DNA from: BOG-1155 sp963717985
GTDB lineage: Bacteria; Desulfobacterota; Syntrophorhabdia; Syntrophorhabdales; WCHB1-27
Reading direction: 5' to 3'
Assembly: GCA_963717985.1 (NCBI GenBank)
Contig: CAVQYC010000001.1
Location: forward strand, 628,930-692,929
Length of the DNA: 64,000 bases
The number at the start of each line of letters is the position of its first letter. The stretch's first letter is position 1. A program made the position numbers and the translations under genes. Positions 27,353 to 36,168 of this stretch are shown here, piece after piece. The notes below the pieces were generated by a model. It was not told the DNA's origin. It made no database searches and saw only the letters and a list, made by a program, of their open reading frames with translations.

Positions 27353-27486
27353 GACTTTCCTGAAAAGACTACCCGCGGCATGTGAGGAGCCGGAGGAAAA
27401 GGAAAGATGTCGTTATTGTAAGACTCGCGTTCTCTTGTTGCAAACACAGAAAGGCGAGCATGGGGCAGGCCTTTCCGGCAATGGAA

Positions 27487-27527
27487 AGTACCCTTTAGAG
27501 CCTTTTCCAAAGGCTCCAAAGGGTACT
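27487..27527. repeat. long near-perfect inverted repeat (hairpin)
   Basis: Arms of 10 and 8 bp separated by one A/C mismatch: AGTACCCTTT, then GAGCCTTT, a 3-base loop, and the complement. No T-tract follows on either strand, so it is not a standard terminator. It sits in the 320-bp gap between 27292 and 27616, which otherwise shows no gene. Confidence 0.6.
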
Positions 27528-27615
27528 TGAGTGGTTTTTCCGCTAAAACTTGTAACTTATAGATGCCCTGCGGGTCTGTCCGTCAGGGCCTCAGCCGTCA
27601 AGCCGCTTAAGACCG

Positions 27616-27909
27616 CTAGAGCCCGAAGGAGTAAATGATATTCTTCGCTACGAACTGAGACGAAGTTTTAGCCCTGGTTCGCCCGACCTCCTCGCCTTTC
27701 CGCCAGAGGACGTATCCCCTGCGTGTTTTCATCACCGCGCAGGGAATGTTTAACCTCTTGAACCATTCGACCCAACCCTTCAGCATGTCCGGTGATTCCA
27801 CTTTCTTGCTTACTTCGAAGAAAGGGGTGTGGTCAGCGTGTTCATCCTCGGCACGTGAGACTCCTGCGCGTTCCTCGATCTGTGTTCTCGCGCCATTACT
27901 TGTGCCCAT
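27616..27909 (-). CDS. hypothetical protein, 97 residues
   Basis: Start fixed by a perfect AAGGAGG before ATG 27909. The N-terminal 30 residues are polar and acidic. The remainder (SPDMLKGWVEWFKRLNIPCAVMKTRRGYVLW and onward, shown in part) reads as a small alpha/beta domain. No known family. Confidence 0.6.
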   Translation of the reverse strand: MGTSNGARTQIEERAGVSRAEDEHADHTPFFEVSKKVESPDMLKGWVEWFKRLNIPCAVMKTRRGYVLWRKGEEVGRTRAKTSSQFVAKNIIYSFGL

Positions 27910-28347
27910 AAATCCTCCTTATATGAGATCGTTTTCGTGAGCGGAAGACCCGATCAGCTTCATGAGTATCTCCACCACCTTACATGCATCCACTTTCACG
28001 GCCCCGCATGGTGGGAGGTGAAGGGTTTTTCCGCTCAACCTTCCTTAGGCTCTCTTACAAGCAATAGGCGTGCCGGAGAGAGATGTGACCTAAAAAGGTC
28101 GGAAATATTGCCCATATCGGCGATAGGCTGTCGGGGGAGGGTACACAAAAGTGTCGAAGGCGCCAGGTCTGCGGACAAAAATGTCGCACGTGCAGAGGTA
28201 TCTTAAGCTGTCCTGCTGAACCGCAGGGGATGAATATTTTTTTTTGCTGTGGTATAAAAAACTATAGTCCCTTTCAGACGAGCCTTAAGACAGGGACTTG
28301 ACCGGAATGCTTTCGCCGCTGCGCTTCAATCGGGAAGGAGATGAACT
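27910..28347. other. intergenic region, 438 bp, no gene supported
   Basis: An open frame on the plus strand (27937-28206) has no Shine-Dalgarno and a random-looking composition. An A/T-rich block (about 28231-28265, with TATAAAAAACTATAG) upstream of the lipoprotein gene at 28348 may carry its promoter. Confidence 0.5.
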
Positions 28348-28602
28348 ATGACCGACATCAAGCTCTCAAGGATTATTCTCGGAGGTATGCTTCTCGCGCT
28401 CCCGGTCCTTTCCGGCTGCGCCGCCGATTGGTGGACGGTCGATCAGTCAGCCTATCAGCCACCCTCGCAGTCCGCTGACCAGGTTGGCCGATTTGCGGGT
28501 CAGGCCCCTGTGGGTGAATCTCAAGGCGGCACCGACCAACAGGCAACAGGCCCCGGAGAGGAAGCGGGAGACCCGGCGTTTCAGCCGCATCCTGCACGAT
28601 AG
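28348..28602 (+). CDS. small lipoprotein, 84 residues
   Basis: Starts at ATG 28348 behind AAGGAGATG. Signal peptide with a clear lipobox (PVLSGC). The mature part is about 60 residues, Gln/Gly/Pro-rich and probably disordered. No family. It lies convergent to the EF-hand gene. Confidence 0.6.
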   Translation: MTDIKLSRIILGGMLLALPVLSGCAADWWTVDQSAYQPPSQSADQVGRFAGQAPVGESQGGTDQQATGPGEEAGDPAFQPHPAR

Positions 28603-28631
28603 GGTGTGAAGGAATGGCAGGCGCATCCGGC

Positions 28632-29267
28632 CTACTTCGTCTTTGTCGTTGCCCTTTGTTGCCTGACTGTCTCCGAAAACTCCGCCCTGTTAAGGTACCC
28701 GTCATTATTGGCATCATGCTGCCGGAACCGGTCGAGGGTGATATCCGGGATTAAGACGGAAAGCTCGACGGGTGTGATCTTACCATCCTTGTTCGCGTCA
28801 ACGTCATTAAAATCTCCGCCGCTCCCCCGCGGATCCCGTCGCAGCAGCCTGCCCATGCTTCTCTGCCGGATCGTGGGTGGTATGCCCACATCCGCCGCAC
28901 CGGGCCTGCCGAGCAGCCTTGCTACCCTTATACCGGCCAGCGCATAGGAAACCGCGACCGAGTCCCCCACGCGTATGTCGGAAAAGGCCCGATAGCCCGA
29001 CAGGACAGGCATCGAGGCGTCGAATGTCACGGTGGCTTCCCCGCTTTTCAAAGATAGTGTCTCCAAAGCGAGATTTATCCGGACGACCCTTCCGCTGAAG
29101 TCAGGTTTCGAGGCCGTGCGCCTTAAGCTTGCGGGGTTTACCGCTGCTCTCTTCGGGGGCGACGCGGGCGGCTCCTTGTCTGCGGCATGCGTCCATTTCT
29201 GGCCGTAAGCGCCGGTAATAAAAAGGAAGCCCATCACCAGGGTCATTATAAAGGCTCTTCTCTTCAT
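28632..29267 (-). CDS. secreted EF-hand protein
   Basis: 211 residues from ATG 29267 (GGAGGACC upstream). An N-terminal signal peptide is followed by a Pro/Ala-rich linker, a small beta domain (about 50-110: FSGRVVRINLALETLSLK) and two EF-hand loops, DVDANKDGKITPVEL and QHDANNDGYLNRAEF, both with the D-x-N/D-x-D-G spacing and a closing Glu. It should bind calcium in the periplasm or outside the cell. Its leader region holds a strong folded element (29412-29518). Confidence 0.75.
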   Translation of the reverse strand: MKRRAFIMTLVMGFLFITGAYGQKWTHAADKEPPASPPKRAAVNPASLRRTASKPDFSGRVVRINLALETLSLKSGEATVTFDASMPVLSGYRAFSDIRVGDSVAVSYALAGIRVARLLGRPGAADVGIPPTIRQRSMGRLLRRDPRGSGGDFNDVDANKDGKITPVELSVLIPDITLDRFRQHDANNDGYLNRAEFSETVRQQRATTKTK

Positions 29268-29411
29268 GGGTTGGTCCTCCACCTGCTTGATGGCTGATGT
29301 TTTACAGAGAATCAGGGGTGTTGTCAAGTCTCTATCACCGGCGCCAGCATGGGAAGACCACGGGCCGCTTAAACAGGCTTCCGTATTATCCGGTGGCGGT
29401 CGGAGCTTGTG

Positions 29412-29518
29412 GGGTGTTGCCCTGGGAGTAAGAGCAACGCCTAGCCGGCGGGAAGGAGTCGGCCCGATACCCTCCCCCTTACAGGTATCGGTTCCTTCGG
29501 GGCTACACCCGACCCGCC
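29412..29518 (-). ncRNA. candidate structured leader of the EF-hand gene
   Basis: Several helices nest. GGCGGG 29447-29452 pairs with 29513-29518, continuing as TCGG 29459-29462 with 29509-29512 across a 6-nt bulge. An inner hairpin CCGATACC 29464-29471 pairs with 29484-29491, and a separate hairpin GTTGC 29416-29420 pairs with 29434-29438. It lies between the terminator of the lytic transglycosylase gene and the EF-hand start, so it would be in the latter's 5' leader. The minus-strand sequence resembles parts of ydaO-type riboswitches only vaguely; I do not assign a class. Confidence 0.35.
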
Positions 29519-29564
29519 ACCTGAATAAAAGGTGCGATTTGCAATGGAGAATTTCAAGGGGTTT

Positions 29565-29605
29565 GATAAAAAAATCAACCGCACCCTTTCGGAAACGGTG
29601 TGCGG
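29565..29605 (-). terminator. rho-independent terminator of the lytic transglycosylase gene
   Basis: Minus strand: CCGCAC(A)CC pairs with GGGTGCGG around a TTTCCGAAA-type loop, followed by TTGATTTTTTT. It begins 38 bp after the stop codon at 29643. Confidence 0.75.
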
Positions 29606-29642
29606 CGAGAATTGATAAACCTGAGAACCGTTACCGCCCAAT

Positions 29643-30254
29643 CTAATCCGATTCGTCCATTTCGGGCAGCACGGAGATGTTGTTCCGGTATTCTTTCAAT
29701 ACACGCTTCGTAAACGCGTTTTTTGGCTCTCCATTGTCGGCTTGCCGGGCCTTTATCCTGCTCGCCCCGGCGTTGTAGGCATGGAGCGCAGTAGACAGGC
29801 TCTTGAAATCTTCCACGAGCTTGGAAAGATGGTAGATGCCGAGCTTGATGTTATTATCCGGCTCGTGGAGGCATTGAGTGCCGTTCCACGTCACGCCGGC
29901 GTCCTTGGCTATATACTTGGCCAGGGAAGGCTTGATCTGAAAAAGGCCCCTGGCGCCCTTCCGCGAGACCACGTCATGGTTGAAATTGCTCTCCACTTTG
30001 ATCACCGCAAGGGCGAGCCGGTAATCCAGATCATGCTGCTTTGATTCGTCGCACACGGTATGGATCACCGCTTTCAGCTTATCCTCCCGCATATCGACAT
30101 TCTTGCCTTTCAGATAGGCGACAACTTGTTCGACAATCGCCGAATTCCCGGATTCATCCAATGCCTGGGCGGTTTTATTGGTAAACCCCACTACGGCGCC
30201 CATGAGAAGAACTATGGGAACAGTTGCCAGAGCTATTTTAGACCGCCATCTCAT
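29643..30254 (-). CDS. lytic transglycosylase (SLT domain), exported
   Basis: 203 residues. An N-terminal signal or anchor segment (about 7-25) precedes a 70-residue helical stretch and the SLT domain: catalytic Glu in VIKVESNF, ARGLFQIKP and ALHAYNAGA. It cleaves the MurNAc-GlcNAc bond of peptidoglycan with 1,6-anhydro formation. The gene has its own terminator. Confidence 0.88.
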   Translation of the reverse strand: MRWRSKIALATVPIVLLMGAVVGFTNKTAQALDESGNSAIVEQVVAYLKGKNVDMREDKLKAVIHTVCDESKQHDLDYRLALAVIKVESNFNHDVVSRKGARGLFQIKPSLAKYIAKDAGVTWNGTQCLHEPDNNIKLGIYHLSKLVEDFKSLSTALHAYNAGASRIKARQADNGEPKNAFTKRVLKEYRNNISVLPEMDESD

Positions 30255-30361
30255 GAAGTTTCCTTGTTCGGTAATTAATTAGTGTAGCGCGGGCTCAAGA
30301 TGCAAAACTGTCACTATCTTACACGAGAAAGACGGGTCATGCAAGAAAAATCGTATTCCTC

Positions 30362-31060
30362 TTATTCCTCGGAACTGCCCACCTTTCGTGTTCTTTCCAA
30401 AATGGCCTTGAAAGTCTTCATATCGTAGTTGGCCTTCGTAATGAAATCCTCGTCCGATTCGAAGTACCACAGAAGCATTGTTTTCAGCTTCTCGAGGGGG
30501 TAGAGCCTGACGAGGTCGCGTGCTATCTTGCCTTCGTTCTCGTAACGCAAGGCCGGTTTCTTGTGAAACTTGGCGAAATAACTCTGACCGTAGGCATCGA
30601 GAAGTTGCTTCATATCCGAAAAGTCGTGCACTTTTTCCGATTGTTCCCGGAGGGCCTCTCCCTCCTCCGAAATCAGGTTTTCACCTGCTTCCGGCTTCTC
30701 CTGCTGTGCCTGCTCCTCATCTGCCTTGGCCATCTCTTTTTTTTGCTGCGCATACCACTCGGACGCAAACTCCTTGTAAATGGCCTCGATCGTAATTACC
30801 TCCCGGTCTTTGCGGCTGGCTATGAGCCTCTTTGCAATCACGTAGAAGGTATATACCGCCGTATGCACGTCCTGGTCCGTTTCTTTCCCCTGAAAAACCC
30901 CGATGTTCCTGAAACGGGATACGTCCACTATGGGATACGTAGTACCGTCCACATCGAACAGGTAGATTCCAAAGGTGTTTTTGTCGACGTCTCCGGCGAG
31001 ATCGATCCTTTTTACGTAGTCAAGGTTCACCATGCCATGATGATCCGTCTCTATCCACAT
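30362..31060 (-). CDS. hypothetical protein, 232 residues
   Basis: ATG 31060 with GGAG eight bases upstream. The N-terminal half is beta-rich (HHGMVNLDYVKRIDL; FDVDGTTYPIVDVS), possibly a small all-beta fold. An acidic, Gln/Glu-rich coiled linker (about 105-145) leads to a C-terminal helical domain (IARDLVRLYPLEKLKTMLLW) reminiscent of phage replication accessory proteins, though the match is weak. No known family, cytoplasmic. Confidence 0.55.
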   Translation of the reverse strand: MWIETDHHGMVNLDYVKRIDLAGDVDKNTFGIYLFDVDGTTYPIVDVSRFRNIGVFQGKETDQDVHTAVYTFYVIAKRLIASRKDREVITIEAIYKEFASEWYAQQKKEMAKADEEQAQQEKPEAGENLISEEGEALREQSEKVHDFSDMKQLLDAYGQSYFAKFHKKPALRYENEGKIARDLVRLYPLEKLKTMLLWYFESDEDFITKANYDMKTFKAILERTRKVGSSEE

Positions 31061-31286
31061 GCTCGTTTCTCCATCCCGCTGATTCGTGATCCGGAATAAC
31101 CGGCCGGATCAAGACGCGTTGTGTTGTTGTCCCCTACACTATGGAGCGACACAGTCATATATAAAATATTTATCAAAGTACTGTCAAGTGGTGCAAGGGC
31201 AGGTTGAGAGTTCGCAAAGACTTGCCTCACAGGCCCCGGACGGGCTAAAATAAGTTCCGGTATATTTACGCTGAAGGATTATCACC

Positions 31287-32438
31287 ATGTTCACCACGTC
31301 ACCGCTCATCGAGCCTGTCTACACGATTGTTCTTACCGGTGGACCCTGTTCGGGGAAAAGCTCTTCCCTGGCCTATCTCACTGAAAAGTTGTCCGATTAC
31401 GGCCTTATGGTCTTTGTCATACCGGAAACGGCGACGTTGATCACGGACAACGGCATCGACAGGCGCAAGATGGACAGGCCGAAGCAGGTCACCATGTATG
31501 AAGAAGCGATACTTGACATGCAGCTTTCCTTCGAGGAGACCTATCAAAGGGCGGTGATGCAGATCTTTCCCGAGAGAAAGAAGGTGCTGCTCCTCGACCG
31601 GGGCGTCATGGACATCAAGGCCTTTATGCCGCACAATGATTTCAAAGGCATACTCAAGCGGAAGGGCCTCAGCGAGGTGCGCTTGCGCGACCGGTACCAC
31701 GCGGTGATCCATCTTGTCACGGCGGCGGAAGGGGCAAGGGAGTACTATACGGGTGAGAACAACTCCGCGCGCATTGAGACTGCGGAGGAAGCGGTTCTCA
31801 TCGACCGGAAGATACGGGAAAGCTGGCTCGGCCATCCGCGCTTCCGGATCATTGACAACCGGACCGACTTCCGGGGCAAGATCAGGAGAACATTTTCGAC
31901 GATCTTGCAGCTTCTCGGGATGCCTGCTCCCCGGGAGACAAGGGAAAGATACCTCGTCGCCCAGGTGAGGCGCGACCTCCTGCCGGCCCATCAGACCGTC
32001 GAGATAGAGCAGGTCTATCTGCGCTCGAAAACGCGGGATGAAGAAATACGGATCAAAAGAAGAGGCCGGGACGGGTCGCATCTCTGCTTCCTCACGAGGA
32101 CGAGGACGGCAGGCTTGCGCATCGAAGAAGAGGAACTGATCACGGATGAGCGCTACGTAAGCCTGAAGAAGCTGAAAAAGCCGGGTACGGAGGTCCTGGT
32201 AAAGGAGCGCGTCTCTTTTTTTTGGGACGGTCAACATATCGAGATCGACGGATACAGGGGGAGATACGAGGGTCTTTCCGTGCTGGAGCTCGAGCCGTGC
32301 GAAACTGCCGGGGAAGAAACGACCATCCAACTGCCGCCCTTTATTACCGTACGGGAAAACATCACCCACAACCCTTCCTATGGCGAGAGGCACATGGCGA
32401 TCAAGAAGAGGCGGAGCACAGTGGCGAGGGACGAGTGA
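31287..32438 (+). CDS. Ttd14-like P-loop ATPase with C-terminal CYTH-like domain
   Basis: 383 residues. The N-terminal half is an AAA_28/NadR-like kinase fold: Walker A TGGPCSGKSSSL near residue 15, Walker B-like VLLLDRGVMD. The C-terminal half (about 205-360) has the E-x-E-x-K charge alternation of CYTH triphosphate-tunnel enzymes (VEIEQVYLRS, EEIRIKRRG). This architecture occurs in animal TRPL translocation defect protein 14 and a scattered set of bacteria; the bacterial role is unknown. ATG 31287 follows AAGGATT. Confidence 0.7.
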   Translation: MFTTSPLIEPVYTIVLTGGPCSGKSSSLAYLTEKLSDYGLMVFVIPETATLITDNGIDRRKMDRPKQVTMYEEAILDMQLSFEETYQRAVMQIFPERKKVLLLDRGVMDIKAFMPHNDFKGILKRKGLSEVRLRDRYHAVIHLVTAAEGAREYYTGENNSARIETAEEAVLIDRKIRESWLGHPRFRIIDNRTDFRGKIRRTFSTILQLLGMPAPRETRERYLVAQVRRDLLPAHQTVEIEQVYLRSKTRDEEIRIKRRGRDGSHLCFLTRTRTAGLRIEEEELITDERYVSLKKLKKPGTEVLVKERVSFFWDGQHIEIDGYRGRYEGLSVLELEPCETAGEETTIQLPPFITVRENITHNPSYGERHMAIKKRRSTVARDE

Positions 32439-32495
32439 CGAAAAGAGGATGAGGGGTGTATATAAGCACTATTTCGAGACCGCTAATCAAAGAAA

Positions 32496-32517
32496 GGGGG
32501 CCTTCAAAAAGGCCCCC
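32496..32517 (-). terminator. terminator of the porin gene
   Basis: A 9-bp GC-rich stem, GGGGGCCTT paired with AAGGCCCCC over a 4-base loop, followed on the minus strand by TTTCTTT. It lies 28 bp after the porin stop and could also weakly stop the plus-strand gene. Confidence 0.75.
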
Positions 32518-32544
32518 CGTGTATCTTGAGTAAATGCGTGTTTT

Positions 32545-33960
32545 TTAGAAGAAGTACCAGAAGGCGATTCTTCCGGTCTGGACGTCGCCCCTCGAACCCA
32601 GGACGGCTCCGCTGGGAGTAACCGTAGAACTGCTGTTGGTGCCGCTGGTGCCGCCGCCGCTGCCTGGACCTGCCCAGTTCGTCGCGATATACGAGTACTC
32701 AACGCCGAACCTGACGGCGGCGTTCACGTCATACAGGACGTTGACGATGTACTGCTGGTTCTGCGTGATCACGTTTTGCGAAGTCAGCGCGTTGTAGTAG
32801 GCGCTCGTGTAGTTCCTCAAATACCCGTAAAGAGCGTTGACATAGACCTTGTCGGTGATGTAGTAGCTGATCTGTCCCCAGCCGCCCGTCGTCACCGGCA
32901 CGGTGTATCTGACGCCGGCGCCCGGGTCTGCGTCATAGGCGAGGAGGGCCCCGGCGCCCCTCGCGTTCAGGAACCAGTTGGACAGGTTCTGGCCGGTGAA
33001 AACCGATCCCGACAAGGAGAGGGCTCCGGCCTTGTTCAGGTTTTTCTCGGGGATGATAGGGATAAAGGCCTTGAAGGCGCCGGCCCACCGGTCCACGTGG
33101 TCCGTACGGAACGTGGTGGGCGTGGCGACGGGGAAGCCATAGTTAACCGAGTCCTGGCCAAAGAAGCCGCCTACGGCGAACTGCATGACGTTCGGCCCGA
33201 TCCTGCCGCAGGAGTCGGACTTATAGCCGAGCTCCGCGGCGAAGTCGGGAAGCTGCGAGGTAACCGTGGGGGCTGTTCCTGGTGTTAACACCCCTTTTAC
33301 TATCGTTCCTGGGCCCAGCGCTTGACCGACGGAGTTGGAGGCGCCGGTCTGGTCGGCCGTCTTATACGGCTCCTGGATGCCGAAAGAGCCGTAGAAGCTC
33401 TTTGTGAAGTTCTGGGTGACGCTGATCTGGGGGACGGTATAGGTGCCTCTGCCCGCGAGGGCCAGGTCATTGAGGCCGATGAAGTTGAAGGAAGGCTGGA
33501 ACCCCCAGAGCTGCCAGGTCTGCCCGACCGTCAGCTTTGTGGTTGACCAGGTGAAGTCCATATAGGCATGGGTCATGGTGAAGGTCCCATACCGCGTGCC
33601 GGCACTGCCGTTGTTCGTCGTCTGGCCGACAAAGGAGCCCTGGATAAAGGCGGACGTCTTCGCGCCCCACGCATCAGGGCCGTGGACCAGGAAGTTGAGG
33701 GCCGACTGGCCGGCAGCCATGGCGAAGGCGCCCGACGCGTTCGCTGAATTCTCGGCGCCGTGGTAGTTGTTGCGCTGCGCGTAATACTGGTCGAGACCTT
33801 CCACATTACTGGTACTGATAGGCGCCTGGGTATCGTAGCCTGCATCGACCTTCACATACCCGCCGATCGTCAAATCCCACTGGCTCGTCGCGCTTCCCGC
33901 GAAGCTTACGGCCGGCAAGGCCAAAAGCAAAGCAAAAACACCTATTAAGACCTTCTTCAT
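32545..33960 (-). CDS. outer-membrane porin-like beta barrel
   Basis: 471 residues from ATG 33960 (AGAGGGAAC upstream). It has a Sec signal peptide ending ALPAVSFAG. The body is an alternating hydrophobic/polar barrel rich in Gly, Asn, Tyr and Trp (IGGYVKVDAGYD, YMDFTWSTTKLTVGQTWQLW) and ends in the aromatic WYFF typical of BamA-inserted barrels. It resembles the DcaP/porin-4-like proteins abundant in syntrophic deltaproteobacteria; the solute is unknown. It has a strong promoter and terminator, consistent with high expression. Confidence 0.8.
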   Translation of the reverse strand: MKKVLIGVFALLLALPAVSFAGSATSQWDLTIGGYVKVDAGYDTQAPISTSNVEGLDQYYAQRNNYHGAENSANASGAFAMAAGQSALNFLVHGPDAWGAKTSAFIQGSFVGQTTNNGSAGTRYGTFTMTHAYMDFTWSTTKLTVGQTWQLWGFQPSFNFIGLNDLALAGRGTYTVPQISVTQNFTKSFYGSFGIQEPYKTADQTGASNSVGQALGPGTIVKGVLTPGTAPTVTSQLPDFAAELGYKSDSCGRIGPNVMQFAVGGFFGQDSVNYGFPVATPTTFRTDHVDRWAGAFKAFIPIIPEKNLNKAGALSLSGSVFTGQNLSNWFLNARGAGALLAYDADPGAGVRYTVPVTTGGWGQISYYITDKVYVNALYGYLRNYTSAYYNALTSQNVITQNQQYIVNVLYDVNAAVRFGVEYSYIATNWAGPGSGGGTSGTNSSSTVTPSGAVLGSRGDVQTGRIAFWYFF

Positions 33961-34073
33961 GTTGTTCCCTCTGGCAAATCCTGTCGGCATAGCGTGAAGC
34001 ATCGGCTTGAGACCGTCGCTTCCTTATGTTTAAAAGTTCATAACGCTATTGACACGGGTAGTACACACGGAAA

Positions 34074-34102
34074 ATTTTACCGGATGGCGAGCGTTTTGTC
34101 AA
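34074..34102 (-). promoter_or_regulatory. strong sigma70 promoter of the porin gene
   Basis: Minus strand: TTGACA (34097-34102), exact 17-bp spacer, TAAAAT (34074-34079). It leaves a leader of about 105 nt before ATG 33960. The rest of the 33961-34308 gap shows no gene. Confidence 0.75.
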
Positions 34103-34308
34103 GGTTATTCTTTAAAAGATTTTAATCTTTCCCTTCCTTCGCGCCGCTTTCTATCGCCCCTGTCCGGAGTGCGTGCGGCCATAATATAAAAAAACGGCGG
34201 CTTTCGCTTAAGACATCGGGCCAGAAGCCGAAAAGAAAGTGTAGGGCCGAAAAGTGGACCGGCATTTTTTCACGTGAAAGGTTGAATTACACTAGGGGGT
34301 TATCGGAA

Positions 34309-35952
34309 ATGACTACGAAGCTGTTCACGGATGTAAAAATTGGTTACAGGCTGGCTATAGGGTTCGGCATTACCATCGCGTTCATGGCGGTGAGCGTTAT
34401 CGCCGGGCAAATTTATTTCACCAGGGTGGGCGGCGATATCGATCACCTGGTCAAGGTGAATAATGCCAAGCTTAAGAACGCCTACGAAATGAAGATTGCC
34501 TTGGGCGATCTGACGCGTCCTATCGCGGAGATCGTCACCGGTCAGGATAGCCGCGCGAAAGAGGAGGCCAAAACGAGGATCGCAGAGGCGAGGGAAAAAT
34601 ACCAAAAGGCCGCGGGTGAGCTTGAGAGACTCGAAACCAACGAGGAAGGAAAACAGCTCATCGCGAGGTTCAAGGAAGAGGTCGCGAAAGGCAGGGAAAC
34701 AAACGACGCCGCCATCGAGCTCGGCATGGCGGGCAATATCACACAGGCGGCGGAGAAGTTCGCGGAAGGGACAAAGACAGTCGGGAGCTATACGGAAGCC
34801 GCCGACAATATCGTAACGTACAACGAGAAGAAGACGCTGGCCTGGCTCGATGAGACGAAGGGAAAGATTTCCGTGGGACGCACCATTTTTCTGGGCCTCG
34901 GCGTGCTGACACTGCTCGTGGGCATGTGGCTGTCGCGGACCATTACCCGAAGCATTACAATACCGATCTCGCGCTCTTCCGCCCATATAGACCTGATGGC
35001 GAAAGGGGATTTTTCCATACCCGTTTCCCCCCATGCCCTCGTGAGGAAGGATGAGATGGGCATATTTGCGAAATCGATGCACGCAATGAATTCCAGCCTC
35101 GGCCGGACGCTGGGGGAAGTGACGCTGTCGGCCACGAACGTGGCCTCGGCCAGCGCGCAACTGAGCGCGGCGGCGGAAAACCTGTCGAAAGGGGCCATGG
35201 ACCAGGTTGAGAGGGCCACTCAGGTCGCGGCGGGCTCAGCCCAGATGAACCAGGCCTCGGAAGATATCGCGAGAAGCTCGAGCGGTGTCGCCGCGTCCGC
35301 CAGCCAGGCCGTTGAGGTCGCCAAAGGAGGGCAGGAGGTGGTGGACAAGGCAATCCGGGAGGTGAACGTCATCGCGGAAACCGTCGAGACTGCATCCGGT
35401 TTTGTGAGGGACCTGGGGGAGCAATCCGAAAAGATCGGAAATATCGTCACGGCAATCAACGAGATAGCCGACCAGACCAACCTGCTCGCCCTTAATGCGG
35501 CAATCGAGGCCGCCCGGGCCGGAGAGCACGGGAGAGGGTTTGCGGTCGTGGCCGATGAAGTGAAAAAGCTCGCGGAAAGGACGTCTGCCTCCACGACGGA
35601 AATAGGAGACATGATAAACACGATCAGGCTGGGCGTGGAGAAAACCGTACAGTCGATGGACCAGGCAAAAAACAGGGTCGTCACGGGGGTGGAGTATTCT
35701 TCCCAGGCGCAGACGGCCCTGGGGGAGATCATCACGAGCATCGACCGTCTCTACGGCGGCGTGCACCAGATAGCGACCGCCATCGAGGAGATGAGCGCGA
35801 CGACAAATGCGATCACCAGGGACATAAACCAGATTTCGGTGGTGACGAAAGAGACCTTTTCTTCTTCGGAGGAGATATCAGGGGCGGCAGCCAGCCTGTC
35901 CACTCTCGCGAGGGGCCTCGAAGGGGTGGCCCATAGCTTTAAGGTGAAATGA
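34309..35952 (+). CDS. methyl-accepting chemotaxis protein
   Basis: 547 residues from ATG 34309. Membrane helix at about 15-37, a periplasmic four-helix-bundle sensor (38-190), second membrane helix (about 193-213), HAMP (214-268), and the cytoplasmic coiled hairpin with the invariant tip DQTNLLALNAAIEAARAGEHG. It senses a ligand and controls CheA. The C-terminus (EGVAHSFKVK) lacks the NWETF-type CheR/CheB docking pentapeptide. No che gene is adjacent. A PAS histidine kinase gene follows. Confidence 0.93.
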   Translation: MTTKLFTDVKIGYRLAIGFGITIAFMAVSVIAGQIYFTRVGGDIDHLVKVNNAKLKNAYEMKIALGDLTRPIAEIVTGQDSRAKEEAKTRIAEAREKYQKAAGELERLETNEEGKQLIARFKEEVAKGRETNDAAIELGMAGNITQAAEKFAEGTKTVGSYTEAADNIVTYNEKKTLAWLDETKGKISVGRTIFLGLGVLTLLVGMWLSRTITRSITIPISRSSAHIDLMAKGDFSIPVSPHALVRKDEMGIFAKSMHAMNSSLGRTLGEVTLSATNVASASAQLSAAAENLSKGAMDQVERATQVAAGSAQMNQASEDIARSSSGVAASASQAVEVAKGGQEVVDKAIREVNVIAETVETASGFVRDLGEQSEKIGNIVTAINEIADQTNLLALNAAIEAARAGEHGRGFAVVADEVKKLAERTSASTTEIGDMINTIRLGVEKTVQSMDQAKNRVVTGVEYSSQAQTALGEIITSIDRLYGGVHQIATAIEEMSATTNAITRDINQISVVTKETFSSSEEISGAAASLSTLARGLEGVAHSFKVK

Positions 35953-35985
35953 AAAATCAGGAGTCAGGAGCAAGGAAGTTTTTTT

Positions 35986-36023
35986 ATAGGTCCTATAGGT
36001 CTTATACGACTTATAGGACCTAT
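35986..36023. repeat. 16-bp inverted repeat built of ATAGGTC units
   Basis: Arms ATAGGTCCTATAGGTC and GACTTATAGGACCTAT match at 15 of 16 positions around a 6-base loop. Each arm itself holds ATAGG/CCTAT palindromes. A T7 run precedes it on the plus strand, which on the minus strand reads as A-run, so it is not a clear terminator. Confidence 0.55.
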
Positions 36024-36168
36024 TGAGGGCTAAAGACTTTTTACCTTTCCTACCCAACTTGTGATGTAATTTGTTATAATACTTTCCTAGCCCGTAGGGG
36101 GCGCTCAAGCCTTTCCCGCCGATGAGCCGTTTTTCGGAGGCTGCTGCGGCGGATTTTGAGGTGACGTT

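Noticed and set aside
27937..28206. 89-codon plus-strand frame in the 27.9-28.3 kb gap
   Set aside because: No Shine-Dalgarno and random-looking sequence.
29412..29518. Assignment of the EF-hand leader as a ydaO-type c-di-AMP riboswitch
   Set aside because: Only fragments of the consensus can be matched by eye; the conserved core is missing or rearranged.
31299..32393. 364-codon minus-strand open frame opposite the Ttd14-like gene
   Set aside because: Shadow of a gene with clear Walker motifs.
35986..36023. Rho-independent terminator after the chemotaxis receptor gene
   Set aside because: The T-run precedes the hairpin rather than following it on the gene's strand.
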